NCBI GenBank assembly: GCA_003344405.1
Contig: NOWV01000041.1
Span: forward strand, 434,001-498,000
Direction: 5' to 3'
DNA length: 64,000 bases
DNA from: Trichoplax sp. H2
Lineage: Eukaryota; Placozoa; Uniplacotomia; Trichoplacea
Part shown: positions 11,915-26,463 of the stretch, piece after piece
Numbering within the stretch: the first letter of the stretch is position 1
Layout of the letters: each line of letters starts with the position of its first letter
Translations under genes and position numbers: made by a program
The notes under the pieces: model-generated
Told to the model about the DNA's origin: nothing
What the model saw: only the letters and a program-made list of their open reading frames with translations
The model's database searches: none

Positions 11915-14900
11915 GCTGATTCTTAGTTAGATTGTTACAACAAATTTTTGACCATCAAAATCGTAATCGATAGACAAACTGAAAAGAATGTTTTAGAGTT
12001 GGACGCATTAGTTTTATACTAATCGAATGTCGCTCGTTGAGTGTTATAATGGCAGGAATGGTAAAGGTGGATGAATAAATAGTTAAATTTTTTTCACGAG
12101 TCCTTCTTTTGTTTCTTATTTCGCCTTATTAATCTATTCAACGTTGCTTTATATATTTTATCTTTTATTCCTGCCTTAATTCAATTTGGTCACAATGAAA
12201 ATAAGCCATTTAATTGGAATTCTTTTGATGCATAGACAGTATTTCGATCACATGAGCGTAAATTTATTATACCATTCGTGTTATCAAGCTATTCTAATAA
12301 ACATGTATAAAAAAAAAGGTAGAATTTTTGTTAGAGAAACCTACAAAATGTCGATCAAACGAAACCAATAAATATTCCTACTTCTCGGTCTAAGTGTCAA
12401 GTTTTTAACGAGGAGGAAATAGTACAGATGCTTTTGTACTGTACTTGTGCAATATCATTTTCAGAATTAATATGCCATACTAGTACGAATGAAATAGATT
12501 TAAGTATTCATAACTTTACTTCTTTACCGTAGAGATCAGGATATGCAATCCATCTTTAGAGGCAGGATAAATATTGATTAAAAATTTAAATTCATGCTTT
12601 GATGTCTTTAAAGCCAAATCAAAAATCGCAGTATTTTTGGCTTAGGGACTTTCATTCAGATAAAAATTCTCTTTTCCTTCTATCTTATTGTTTCCCAGAC
12701 ACTGTACAGAAAAAATTGACGATAGGTATACAGTATCATGAAACCTTTAAATTAACGTTATTCCTTACCATAATCACATTTATCTACGTCCATGTCATAT
12801 CGTTGCATCTGTTTATAGCTAATTTAAATTAATAATTTATTCATATCCAGCAAACCTGTACCAAGATAGATTTGATGACGATAAATCAGATCAATATAAC
12901 TATAGAAGTATAAAAAATACCGCTAACCATTTATGTCTGATCTCTATTTTCCTCTTTTTCTTTTTTCCTTATATAACTTATGATTGTAGGACTGAAAGAA
13001 CTTTCTGTAGTATAGTCTAATTTATCAGTTCCCTTTAACGTGATAGAATCGTACTTATTAAGCAATTATAACTGGACTAACTATAGCCCTGTATTCAAAA
13101 AGAGAAGAATTAGGCTACTATGCCAATAAAGCTATACGAAAAGACTTAAATATAACTATATACAATTTTTAAACGAACAATCATTTTGCTGTTTTAGCCA
13201 GACACAATAAAGCTACGATATAATTAAAATACTAAAACTAATTAATCAATGCAAAAAGAATGACCCTAGAGGAAGTCGAATTACTTTTATGTCATCCAGT
13301 GATACGCTGAACTACATAAGCTTACTAGTATGAATGATTTACATGAAATAGATGAACTATCAATACTGTCGATGTTTATCAAATCTATTATCAATATATA
13401 AACTTTTAAAACTAAAAAATTTATAACACTATCGATTGATAAATAAAAGCTCTTAATAACTAACTCACTGTACTAACAATATCCAAAGAAATCGATCTTA
13501 AACTCCCTCGAGTTGCATTAAATAAAGCTCTCAGATCTGTTATCATTAATGATTTATTTTAACTTCTTCCTAAATCCTGATTCCTGAAGTATCAATAAAA
13601 TAGATCAGTCTCGAATAAGATTGAATTGTTTAGAAAGAACAATAGGTGTAATTTTTCCTTACGACGCATATTTTTATTATTTTAATGGGATATTCGACGA
13701 TATTCTAGAATAGTGCTAGTACGAGTAGTTTAATGTATGGCTACTAGAAATACTTTTATACGCAATATCTGCCATTACTAATTGGCTATTATTGCCACCA
13801 ACTCATTATACGGAAAGTAGAATCGGTAAACTGATCAAATATCAACTGTCGCCTAAAGATTGTAAGGTGTGTGATTGACATTACCGCTTTGAAACTCTTG
13901 GACAGCTCAACACCTTTCCTCATGCTAGGATATGGATAGTAAAATGTGGATATTTAAGAATCCTATTCAAATTCTTGTTCTTCTACCGTTCTTTAATACG
14001 CCTAGCTACTCCTATCAGTTCAATTATAAAATAAGAAAAACATTTAAAGATCGGCGGATTAAAATAGAATTATCTAGCGAAAATAATTACAATGTCAGAC
14101 AATAAGATTAGAATAGATTTTATTTCAATTTATTTTTTGGTTGGCATGGCAATTGAATTGATATCGTCTTTTATTTACCGTAATTTTACAAGTATTAATA
14201 CCAAAAAAGTTAAAAATTGACAATATACAGTTAACTGTCACTGATTATACTGAAATTGAGGACGTTTTAGAGTTAGATGAAGTCATTGAGTGAATTTTTT
14301 CTCCTTATTTATTAATATTCAGGATCATTATTACCGATTACTGGCTATTTTAAAGTCCCGACGAAGGATAGGTTTCTGTAATGTGTACATTAGGCATAAC
14401 GATCATGGGCTTACAATGTACACCAAGTATTGCATTCTATAAGGCATTAGTTATTTTATTCTCCCTTTCTTGAATTTTTAGTATCTTCTTTCCTCTGGAA
14501 GACCTATATAATGCATAGATTAAGATGTGATATCAAAACTATTTTTGGATGGAAAGATTCATAAATCTTCTTCTCGTCATGAGTCTAATCCTTTAGTTGT
14601 CATTAATTATCAACCTCCTTTGTTGCATTGGTTAAAATTCAACAAGATATCCTTGTTTATATATCATTTTATATAACTGCATTCTTTTTCCATATTTCGA
14701 TTAAACGTTTGCATAATGGGTACTCTGTTGAATTTAAAGGAAATCGTCTACTGTTATTACGATGATCCGTGGCATGTGTTAACCTAAAATTTATTACAAT
14801 ATGACCAAAATAAAGCTTTCAGTGTAACTCGTTAACGCCGAAGCTAGCCTTCAAAACGACGTTTATCGTTTGTAAATTACGCTATTCTCGTTCGACCTTT

Positions 14901-16042
14901 AAATCATCGAGTGAAGATTTTAACACTCTTCACCTATTACAGTTATCGAAAATGGTTAAGGCAAAATGGATTAAAATGTATAAGATAAGAAAAATCTCAT
15001 ATTTTCATATATCCACGATCTACATCGACTGTTATATATCTTGCACTTTATTTACAGTATAGTACATGCAGCAGAGACCTTCTATATACTGTATTATATT
15101 ACTGTTTAACACTAGGTCATAGTACACCGCTTTACTGGCGGTCTGCAACTTTTCCTTCTTTTCTTATTAAAATACAAGCGTAATATATAACCAAGTCACT
15201 GGTCAACTGGACAACTATTTCTACAATATAATGAGATATACACGTATGATACCGAATTATTAGGATATACTGTATGTTCTTATACAACGCTTTCCTAAAG
15301 CGGAGGTCAAATAAAATCAGATTTGATCACAGTCACAGATCGCGTATCCATACAAATTCCAGATTTTAGGACCAGTATCTCTTGCATGGTCGAAGCTCTG
15401 GTAGTTGCAAATATCTGCGACTGGGATGATTGCTAGTTGAGCGATTTTTCCTCCTTTCTGCAGGTGACTGTGATGCAGTTTCGCATTACTTACAATATAA
15501 TGCAATACAGGGCAAGGACCGTAGTTTACTGTAGGTTGCCCCTCACATCTGAAGTGTTTTTATTTGTGAAAAACAATTTACCTGTTTTATAGATTATCTT
15601 CAGAAGCATCTGATCTTGTCTGAATTTTACTTAACACCAGTAGTGGTTTGCAATGCTTACCAATATCGAGACCAACTCGTCACCAAATATAAGTGTGACC
15701 ATGCACGATACAATGCCAACTCAATTTGCGATTTAAAGCCTACAATTCCTTCTTATAAACATAGAAGGTTAGCCATGGAGTAAATTTTAGTTCAGCTCTG
15801 TCTCTTCCCGATAACCAAGTTTTTGGATAATATTGTGCCTTAGCTTAATATTGTAAAGATTTATATACAGTGCTGTAGATAGTAAAACCATGGTAAAATA
15901 CTTTATTACAAAACATTTACATTAATTTTACATGCTACACATAATTATTTTATATAATACTACTCATATACGTTACATCGTGATCGATTTGACAGTATGC
16001 ACAGTTGCTGATGTTATCCAGTACTGCCTTGGACTGCATCAA

Positions 16043-16081
16043 GGACCACCAAAAGAAGACCAGGTATTCTTCTAGTGGTCC
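16043..16081. repeat. Fold-back (inverted repeat) element, copy 1
   Basis: A left arm beginning GGACCACCAAAAGAAGACC meets its near-complement GGTATTCTTCTAGTGGTCC after one base; 16 of 19 positions pair. CATGA follows directly, as in other copies. Confidence 0.7.
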
Positions 16082-16855
16082 ATGACTATGTACATGACAT
16101 CTTACTTATGAATTTCTAAAATATTGTCACCCGTGATGATATGCACTTTGAGCAAGCGCTTATAATAGTACCGCTGTGATGATTGAATAAGGCTACGCAT
16201 ATTGTAATGATGGATTAATTTGATTTAATTAATTTTAGAGTTTTTTTATTTTAATTTGGTAGTAATAATATTCACTGTTATACTATAGCATTAGTATTCT
16301 AGCATAATAATTTTCCTTAATTTGATAGTTATTAGAATTGCCTAGAGTAGATTGCAGGGATTGTACAAACTTGTCTAATGATCTACAATAATAAACTAGA
16401 CTGTAGACTTCTTGCAGCTAGTAGATTATATGCATTATTGACAATTCGGAAGGAAAAATCTTTTGCCGCAATTGAATAGCATAGTTTCTGTGTCCTTTTT
16501 GCTTTTGCGGTAACGTTTTAAAGCCTCACTTTTAAAGATAATAAGGTCGCGACATTATTTGTGGATATAAGTACCATGCTTTCCATTATTATTGTAGGGT
16601 TTTAGGGTTGTCAGTGTAGCACTGGGCGTTATACTGGACTGGATGGGATATTACTGCATACGGTACTTGTCCATAACAGCTTTAATGAATGCGTATAGTG
16701 ATTAAATGCACAGTAAGAAGTGAATCACCACGGATTATATCGTTTTATCCGCAAGAGGTCACAACAGTGCTCGGCAAATGCATCTTTGTTTACATTAGTG
16801 CCATGAGCAATTGAGCATATCGCAGCATATTAACCCTTGTCGTGTACCGTGACAA

Positions 16856-16905
16856 GGACTACTAAAAGAAATGGAAGCAGGCAGGTGGACTTCTTCTAGT
16901 AATCC
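16856..16905. repeat. Fold-back element, copy 2
   Basis: Arms GGACTACTAAAAGAA and TTCTTCTAGTAATCC (13 of 15 paired) around a spacer of about 20 nt, again followed by CATGA. Same family as the copy at 16043. Confidence 0.65.
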
Positions 16906-18006
16906 ATGACCATGAAAAGGACTGTATTTGTACAGTAGACCATGCACTAATTGTTTAAGGGTAGATATTAAAATTTATGAGTTTGCTCGAAACATTATGT
17001 CCTGCAAATTGTAATTGTACTTGGTGTTGTCCTCATCACTGACAGTCAGCACAAATTGGTCAACATATATATTATGGGACTGGTCATTATTAATGAATGA
17101 TCATGCGATATTTTAGTCGCATATCGTACTCAGTATGCAATCCCCAATGAAATTCTAACGTTCCTTGCAAAAAATAGTAACGCCAATCTACCACGATATG
17201 GTAGTAGGCTTAAATAGCAACGCTAAATCTATTACTACAATAGTGTAGTGTAAACCGGGAATTGCTAATAGGAAGAAGAGATTTCCCTCTCACTTTCTTA
17301 AACCGTTGTTAAGTACATTAAGAGCGTACAGTAAGACTGTCATTTCGCAGTTGTCACGCCATAACGCGTTGTAAGGTTATTATGAGTACAGTCTACTTTA
17401 TATGAAAACCCTGAACACAATTACCCACGTTAATTTGAGCTCCGCCTTTGCATACTCGTATAATTCAGCGATGTTCTATTTCGTAAAATAAATCACTGTC
17501 TCAGCCTCCGATTGCATAGAAATACTCATTTTAGACATTGAAAGAAAATAATTATGCTAATTCTAACCATTTTCATAGACGATTATATTATTTATTTAAA
17601 AGTATTATCTCAATCATACTCGATATAACCAATATATACTCGATTTTAATCATTCTTTTCATACATTGGATAACGTGCTATAGCATATCATAAAGTGTCG
17701 CTTATATCGCAAAATCACTTCATTCTAATAAAGCTTGGTAATACTGTCAATAACCATTGTCCAAGAGATTAAATCATTTGTATGCGTCATCAAATAGAAA
17801 GGCATTCCATCAATCACAGAGTTTGCATAACAATGTTGCATAGGATGAAAATAGCTTACCAATTGTTCTGGTTGTCATTTAAGAATCCTTAGAAGGTTGA
17901 TCGACGAACGGCAACGTTTTAAGTATCCATAAATCTCAAGTAGAAGTTAAGCTACTTTCTCTTGGGACATCCTTTCCGTGTTGATCGATCTTAAACTGAA
18001 ATAGCT

Positions 18007-21000
18007 ATGAAACTACAAGGAATAGCTAGTATTTTCGTCTTATATTTACATTTAACGACCTTAGTGATCCATCAGATCTCATATAAGGGTAATGTTGATG
18101 CGGTCATTACCTTACGAAAGAATGGCTATGAAGGAATAGTACTGGCTATATCCGAACAAGTAGAAGAAAAGTCCTACTCAGACTTAATCGACGTTTTAAA
18201 CACTACACTGGCTCGAGCGTCTGTCTATCTATTTAGCGCGACCAAACAACGTGCTTATTTCAAAGGTATTACTATTCTAATACCTGAAACCTGGGAGGAT
18301 AACAGTATATATGAACCGGCCACCAGTGAAACTTATAACACAGCTGATATACGAGTAGATTATTATCCAGGTGCAAGATCAGCAACTAGAGCCAGAACTG
18401 TCGGTTTGACTCAATGTGGTGGTTTTGGCCAATATATCTTAATATCACCACAACGCTTCTATAAGTTTGCTTGGTCGCCAGCTAGAATGATAGTCCATGA
18501 ATGGGGTCATTTACGTTACGGCCTATTTGATGAATATCCGTACTCGGTGGACGAATTCTCTTACTTAAGTAAAATATATTTTGAAGACAAACAATCATTT
18601 CCTTACTGTAGCATTTTCTTTAATCAACTAAATCAATTTATATTATGTTTTAACACGATATTGTTAATAATGCAATTCAATTATAATGAAACGATAAAAA
18701 TGATCATGTTTTAGTTATTTATAGTAATTACAACTTCTTACCCATGCATAGAATTATTTGTTACTATTTCAGGCTATTAGTTCTATAGACATATCCTTAG
18801 ATGTCTTCTATTCTAAATACGTAAAAGCCAACGACTCTTCAAACCTTAGTTACTCTTAGTTATTACATTACTGTAGTTAGTGTTGCTCAATTTTCTCGCA
18901 TTACTTCAGGGTATCTTTCATGATGATTGATTCTTAACGAAGAATATCACTCTATTCCCATTACTACAACATCACATATAAATCTGATCATAGCTAATAA
19001 ATCTAGTCTAGCTAGTACTTTATACTCTTCATTATATAGTAGTACGCGAATATCACCTAGAAATGTGAACTGACCAAATCTGACTTACCTTAACTTAAGT
19101 AAAGGACAAAGCTTTAGCACTCTTATCGTTATACGATTACAATAAAGTAATTTATTAGATGCTCAAATTGTTTATTAATTAAACGTTTAGACGTTTTCTA
19201 AAATACGCACACAATTACAAATACTGTAAAAGTAAATTTAGATTGTAAACATATCATACTTCAATTATCTTGCTTATCGCACTCTATGAGCTGATAAATC
19301 ATACCTTATTATCGGCACAAAGCTTTAAAAATTAATTGATACAGAGTAATATAGCATATATTCGAATTTATACCGTACCTGCCTATTCATAGATCATTTT
19401 TTTATTTCATATTTTCTAAGTAAGAAGAGATGATTTTAATGCGTGAACGATATTTTAGTTGCAAATTTTATATCCAAAAAATTCGAATGATACGATAACT
19501 GATACTGCTTTCAATGATAATGGATTAGATGATGCCGGGGAAGTACAAGTAACTCGATGCAACTCTCAATTGCCCGGTGCTGTTTTCAATAGACGCACCT
19601 ATGCGCCTTGCACTTATCCATACACGGCAGACTGTGTTTTTTTACCACAAAATCCCAGCGTTCCATCAGGATCCATCATGTATGATCATAATATTCCATC
19701 TGTAAGTATAGTAGTTGAAAGCTAAAAGTACCTCCAGGTATACTAATTACACTCAGACATCGTACGCTGCAATAACATTTTTCCCATTAATATCAGGGAT
19801 TACTGAAATAGACAATAATTTTAGTTCTCTCTAGGAAGTATACTGTAATTAGTCATATATAATAGGCTTCGGCGTTGTTGAATCTATTTAATATAGAGTA
19901 GAGAGAAAACTATTCGATTACACAATTATTATTTTTTATTACTGATTCATCTAAAAAGGCACTGACCTTCTTATTTACTTCTCCAATGTAGTAAATTTTC
20001 TAACGATTGCAGCTGCTAGTCTATGTTAAAATTTTCTCTCCATTTGGCAAATACTAGGTCCTTCACTTTTGCGACAGCAATTCTGATGATCCTGCTACCT
20101 ACCACAATACTTTACCTAACAATCGTCACAATCGATTATGTCAAATGCGTAGTGCTTGGGACATTATGAGACAAGGGGTCGATTTTCGAAATAATGCAAA
20201 TCCACCGGCAAATATCAGTGATACTAGGCCATTAATCAGACTTGTAAGAGCCAAAAAACCTCGTACAGTATTGGTACTAGATGTTTCAGGTAGTATGCGC
20301 GGAAAACCAATGGAGCAATTGCAGCAAGCTGCAACAAACTTTCTACTTAATGTAGCTCAGAATGGAAGTTTTGTAGGTTCGTTTATTTTTATTTATTATA
20401 AGTGATTTCAATTTAGTAATGACCAACATTAAATGGCTTTTATGTTGTAAATATTTAACTTATTCACTCGAGAATTGTTTTGATTTCTTGCAAATATCAA
20501 TGCAATTTACGGTATCAATTTGCTATCAAATAGGGATTGTAACATTTTCCAGTGCTGCTTCCATCCGCAGTAGCTTAGTTCAAATTAATGATGATGCGGA
20601 TCGGCAGCGACTAATTTTGCTACTGCCATCCGGAGCTAGTGGTTCTACAAGTATTGGAGCCGGAATACAAGCGGGAGTTAAAGTATGTTAATATCATCTT
20701 TAAAGCGTGAATCTATTTCGTTCCTATAAGTTAGTACTTCATAGCCTCTCTAGCTTAACTAATTATTAGATTTGTGTACTATTTCTATGGTTTTCATTGC
20801 GAAGGTAACTGATTCCCTAAATTAATACCTTTTCTAATAACCGTAATCTACAATTAATCTTTTTTACGGAATTTGTTAGCGGCTTTAATCTAAACTATTT
20901 TCCATTTACGCTGAAAATGTGCTCGTATCCTTTTTTAGGCCATTCTTTTTAAGTATATTATTTGCATTAATATTAATTGGTTATTGTAGATATTGAAGGC

Positions 21001-24000
21001 ATCTGTTGGAAACAAATCACCCAGTGGTGGTACTTTAATTGTCTTGTCAGATGGGAGAGAAAATCGATCTCCGACTATTGCAGATGTCAAAAAGCAAGTG
21101 CTAGATAACAAGATTACGGTCCAAGGAATATCATTTGGATCTTTGGCATCTGTAAAATTGCAATCGCTGTGCTATGAAACTGGTGGTTTATCATTTTTCG
21201 TTCCTAACGATGATACAGCAAGATTAGTCAATGCGTTTACGACAATAGCGGAAAAAAATAATTATGGCCGAACGGCACCAGTATCGCAGGTATGTCTGTA
21301 TATCAAACTAAATTATTTATATGAATGGTGTCCTACAGACTATCGTTCTAAAGTTACTAGTAAATATGGGAAACGATAGTAGCATATGTTGCTAGCGCTG
21401 CCATAATTTACTGGTATTAATCACCATTTCAATAGAGTATCTAGTCTTTCTAAAAATACTAGCAAATAAATATATCATTAGATTGCCTAGTAAAGAGTGG
21501 CAGGACTTACGGTTTCTGTTCTAGCCCATATCCGAAATTAGACCTGGGCATGTTTGGACTTATGGTTATAAGTTTAATTTCAGTATGCCGGTTATAACTA
21601 CATATCCTATATGATTTAGGCTGGTTTATTTTAGTCCTTTGCAATTATATATTATCAAAGTATTTTAATAATGTTACATTACTTACCGTATTAATATTAC
21701 TACTTTAATCATGCCCATTACAAGCTTGTAAATTAAGAATTTGCTCTTTCAATCGTGATTAGATATATCTTAAAAAATTTACTGTGGAAACCAAAAGCCC
21801 ATTTAACGACTCTATTTCGCTGGATGATGGAAACAGCGTTGGTCTTGAGTTTACGTTCTTGTGGATATCGTCAAATGCAATATACACTATCACAGCTCCT
21901 GATGGAACCACTTATAATGCAACATCTGCCGAATATTCCACTTATTCAGCCCGTAAACTTAGTCAATTTACTTTTCCGGCCAGTTCCGTCATGGTAACAA
22001 TAATCTTCAACATGCAAGCTAATCTACTTTATTTACAAATAGAAGCTAAGATTGTTGATATCAATAAATTTTAACATAGTTTTTTTCCAAAATAATAAGG
22101 TTGGAGAATGGAAATTCTCAGTAAAGTTGCTTTCTAGTCCAAGTAAACAAGATATTGTTGCTACCGTTACCTCTAAAGCATCTCTCAATGCTGACAGTGA
22201 CCCTTTAAAACAACCCGTCAGCGTTGTTGTAACAGTAGACAAATCTGCAATTGTATTCCCTAGCCCAGTAAGTTAATATACCTGAATAAAGCTAAGATTG
22301 GTGAAGACGGCGACTAAAATCGTTTTCTACGTCCTTTAGGTACTGATTACTGTCAACGTGCAAAAAGGTTATTTAGCAGTGCTTAATGCGGAAGTTATGC
22401 TAACTATTTCTACGCCAGTTAGCAATAAATTTGTTCTGCTACCAGCAAATGATAAAGCATCAGGTTCGTTATATTTCGTTGAACAAAATTGTAACATTTT
22501 CCTTGTACACCAACTCTATTTTAGTACAGTATGATTGTTTCCAAACTAACTTGAATATACTTAGCTAATTCTGGTACTAGATTCCGACAATTATGAAATA
22601 ATATCTTCTGTATTCAAGAAAAATCCCTAAAATTTAATGCAATTTTCATTTAATAATATTATAGCTAATATCATTCTATTAGCAATATACCTTATGCTAC
22701 GTTATAATGAAAGTATTGATTGAGATAGATTGTTTAATATTATCGGAATACTATTATTTTTTAAATATTTATTTATTAGTTGATTGTCATTTAATAGACA
22801 ATCACCTGATCATAATAGCTTCGGTATCTAAGCTTCCTATTTTAATTTTCATCTGTTCAAGTTCAGCTTGAATTTATATACTTCGTAATATGCTGAATTA
22901 AGCCAGCATTGGCCATATACAGTATTATATGATATATTCAGTGATTCGAAAAAAATAGGCTACCTAAGAGAAAAATAGAATGTAATAAATTACCTTATAA
23001 ATATTATAAACCATTTTAACTAATGCTATAGTACAGAATGACTACTGTATTTACGAAATTAAACAAGATTCGCAGCTATATCGTAGATTAAACTGTCCTA
23101 TGAGAACAGAAAGCTTTAAAACTCTATCTTTACTAATCATGTGTATGCATATTGAACTTACCATTTTTATACTACAAACTTAAACTAAAATGACGGAATC
23201 ATTGTAAAATAGTCCATCTTCCTTGTTTATAGGGGCTGATTTAGTCAAGGATGACGGTATCTATTCCGCATTTTTTACACAATTTAATGCAAATGGTCGC
23301 TACAGCATTCAAGCACAAGTTAAAGCTGCTCAAAATAAATCATTTATCAATTTTAACTATGTCATTGGTGTTGGCAGCTTACGAAATGGCGGCCAGTTTG
23401 TTGTCAATGGTAGCGAAAGTGCCGAAAATGATAACACTAATTTTGCCAATCTTGGCCTTAATGAATTTACTCGTATTACCTCCGGTAGTCTAATTGAAGT
23501 TTCAGATTATGTAAAAGGTGCAGCAAAGGATTTATTGCTATCTCTTATTACTGATACTACAACCATTGATCGCATTAACTTACAACGTACATTAAACGAA
23601 ATTTCTAGGTGTCGACAAAATCCCGCCAGCCAGAGTACATGGCTTGGAAATTACACATATCGATTCCAAAAATATGACCATAACTATTTCATTCCCAGCT
23701 CCCGGTGACGATATGGACACTGGCACAGGTATGTTGAAACTAGTTATTAAATGAATCGGTACATGCCCATTAGCATCAACCGAAGCATATAGATATTAGT
23801 GATTACTCCACGTTTATTTTTTATCCAAATATTCCAATTACGTGTAAATTAGAGAGTATAATGTAAACTTTTTCTGTAGTCATCGATTCAATTTCGATAT
23901 AAAATAAAAAGCAATCTCATATGACCAAAATGAGAAATAAATGTTTATGATCATTATACTATGCAATAATGTCAGAATGTAAATATAAAATATACTAAAA

Positions 24001-24448
24001 TCGATCACTAAATGGAATCTATTTTTCTAATTTAATTGCAGCTTCCTCTTATATTATCCGATATAGTGCAAATTACAGCATATTTATAAATGACTTCCAA
24101 GCCGGAATCGAACTAACAAAAAATGATTTTCTTAGTGAAAGTAGTAATATTTCAAGCCCAATGCCTGCCGGTACTGTTGAACAATTTGTAGTCCATTTGC
24201 CCGATGCGGCCTTCAATAGACCATATACATTTGCTTTACAAGCATACGATGATGCTGGACTTGCTTCGCCAGTATCCAACTATGCTCAAGGAAGATTTCA
24301 ACCACAAATTCCACCTGGATCTGGTCTTACTGCTGGCCAGACGGCTGGTATAATTATTGGAATTTCGATCTTTCTCATTGTTATCCTCATTATAACAATC
24401 TGCATTCGGAAAAAAACCTATCTAGGTGATAAATATGTTACTAAGTAA
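18007..24448 (+). CDS. CLCA family protein A (metalloprotease-VWA ectoprotein), 11 exons
   Basis: Calcium-activated chloride channel regulator family: a cell-surface, self-cleaving zinc metalloprotease with a VWA domain. Exons I derive: 18007-18568, 19529-19701, 20058-20376, 20534-20682, 20990-21289, 21763-21993, 22100-22267, 22340-22463, 23233-23517, 23609-23728, 24042-24448. All phases join and give 945 aa, close to vertebrate CLCA2. Seen: hydrophobic signal peptide; N-terminal CLCA domain; HEWGH (164-168) with D175 giving HExxHxxxGxxD; Cys-rich segment in exon 2; VWA with intact metal site D320-V-S-G-S; beta-sandwich region; a fibronectin-like TAPGDD-type segment (here PAPGDD) in exon 10; one TM helix (about 912-932) and a 13-residue tail. 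Exon 2 must start at the acceptor ending 19528 for the frame to hold, not at the earlier AG at 19458. Introns of over 300 nt (18569-19528, 19702-20057, 20683-20989, 21290-21762, 22464-23232, 23729-24041) show nothing else. It lies tail-to-tail with its paralogue. Confidence 0.93.
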
Positions 24449-26463
24449 TCGGTTCTCCAATCCCATTTATTGCAAAACTGAATAATCACGCTGCGAAGAT
24501 ATAACTATTATAACTTCAAACCCTTCCCTATCATTAATAATTAATATACCTACTAATTCACCGATAAATTCTTAATTCTACTATACTTCATGAAAATGTT
24601 GTGGTACTTACACTGTACACTTTCTTACGATTGTTTTTTACCATATGGAAATAACGTCGATAGTAAAAATCGTATGAATATTTTCTATCTACTGTCTTTT
24701 GTGATAGAAAGTAAAATTTTAAAACAATATCCTTTTTTAACCTATAATCATTTTGTTATATGATTCCTCAATACGGAATATTATGGATAATTTATCATTA
24801 AATTGTAAGTTTAGGGAAAGCAAAACGTAGCTACCGGACCGTTCTTTCAATGAGTTGCCATTCAATAGTTTTTATAACTGTTTGAAAATCTGCTGTACTC
24901 TAAATTTAAATTACCGTTTGATTTGACAACATATCTTTTACGAGTACTTATACAATTGGATGATGGTTAGCTGTCTTTACCTATTTTTTCTCCGTATGCA
25001 ATGATTATTTTAGAACATATAAATATAACGCTTAGATCTTTTTAATATGATTTGCAACGCTATCGATTCATATACAGCATATATATATATATAACTATAT
25101 ATTTACTGTATATAATTGCATCGACCAGGTAGAATAATAAAGGCTGTTTAAACTGTTCGTAAATAAATAACGTTTGCATTACAACTTTATTAGCAGTTTT
25201 AATCGAAAATTTAAGAGTGATGTAAGTTAACGGGCTTGGGTATCCTATGAATTTGAATGGCAGAACGCGATAAAATATTGCAACCTTTTTATGCTCAATA
25301 GTCTAACGTAAATGAGGTGCTTACATTGGAAATAATTTAGTTTTTCTTTCAAAGTATAGGTATCAGTATTTATGTGAATATTTGGTAAATCAAAAATTAT
25401 ATCAATAAGCAGAATAGTAATTAAAATTTTAAATTACCGTATATTATCGAAGTAATTTGAGAATTTAAAACTATTTAACGAAGACAAAGGATTTAAATGC
25501 AGCGTTATCAGAAGTACAAAGACCAGGCAAGCATGATTATTAGTATATCACTCCCTATCACTTTCTTATAATCTTGATGCAAAAATTCATTTATAGTTAA
25601 GATAATACTTAATGTTAATGCATTACTTGATTACGGCCAAAAGCCTCTTAGAATTATGTAGAAATTGTACTACTGTAGCGCGGCATTAATTTAAATTTCA
25701 ATAAATAATAGTGACAAGCTTTAGACGACCATCGATTCAATAGTTAAGGCAGTAAAGATGAAGAAAGAGTACTGTTTATATTTCAACCACAAGGAAATAA
25801 GGTTGCCTTAGATTTATTTGTATGAATAAGATAATTGTGCAGGTATCCGATTGAAATCAAGTATCATAAAGTGAAGATCACGGCCTAACAATAATTATTA
25901 TCGAAATCAAAGAAAAACATAAAGATACTGTAGTTGAAAGAATAAGTAATAAAACTGCAGATTTTATAAAAGTCTTAAATATCAGATATCAAAAATTAAT
26001 GCGGCATATAACATAAAATTGAGTACATTTATGGATAATCAATACGTCGGTTACAATTATAACATTATAGTAGAGAATTTACGGAGGTTACGAAATAGTT
26101 GATTATCAGCAGATATTTTGCCTAAGGTAGTAGATAGAAGCCAATTTGAGATAAAAGCGAGGTATAGTTATGAGCCATTTTAGAATTTGCCTGAAATGCT
26201 ATTGCATACTAGAATATGATTCTGACAAAAAATGATATATTTATTATGTTACTGCAAAATAGGTAACACAATTTGGTGGAACGTTGTCATTATTACATCA
26301 GAGGAGATATTTCGAGTATTAACTTTCAGTATTTTCAATCTTATTTAATTAAATGCAGTATTCATTAAATGCTTATGAAACAACCAGCTAAGTTGTATGA
26401 AATTGATTTTAATTCCGATCGATAAATGAACTATCGATATCGTCCCATTAAACTAAAGTAATT
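24449..26463. other. Spacer between convergent CLCA genes
   Basis: About 2 kb holding both 3' untranslated regions and no further gene. A (TA)n run lies at 25079-25093 and AATAAA at 25136-25141 is a possible, rather distant, poly(A) signal for CLCA-A. Confidence 0.5.

Larger units (their letters stand above)
11915..18006. other. Gene-poor region of about 6.1 kb
   Basis: No gene recognised. Short ORFs at 12186-12371, 12599-12832 and 15317-15505 show no domains and look like noise. Two imperfect fold-back elements of one family lie at 16043-16081 and 16856-16905. The last part is the 5' flank of CLCA-A; I could not pick out a promoter. Confidence 0.5.

Noticed and set aside
19459-19528. Earlier start for CLCA-A exon 2 after the AG at 19457-19458
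   Set aside because: It would break the frame with exon 1. The AG at 19527-19528 restores phase 1, gives the same 173-nt exon as CLCA-B and matches the family.
22080-22099. Acceptor ending 22079 for CLCA-A exon 7
   Set aside because: Wrong phase after the exon 6 donor at 21994; the AAG at 22097-22099 fits in phase and matches the CLCA-B junction.
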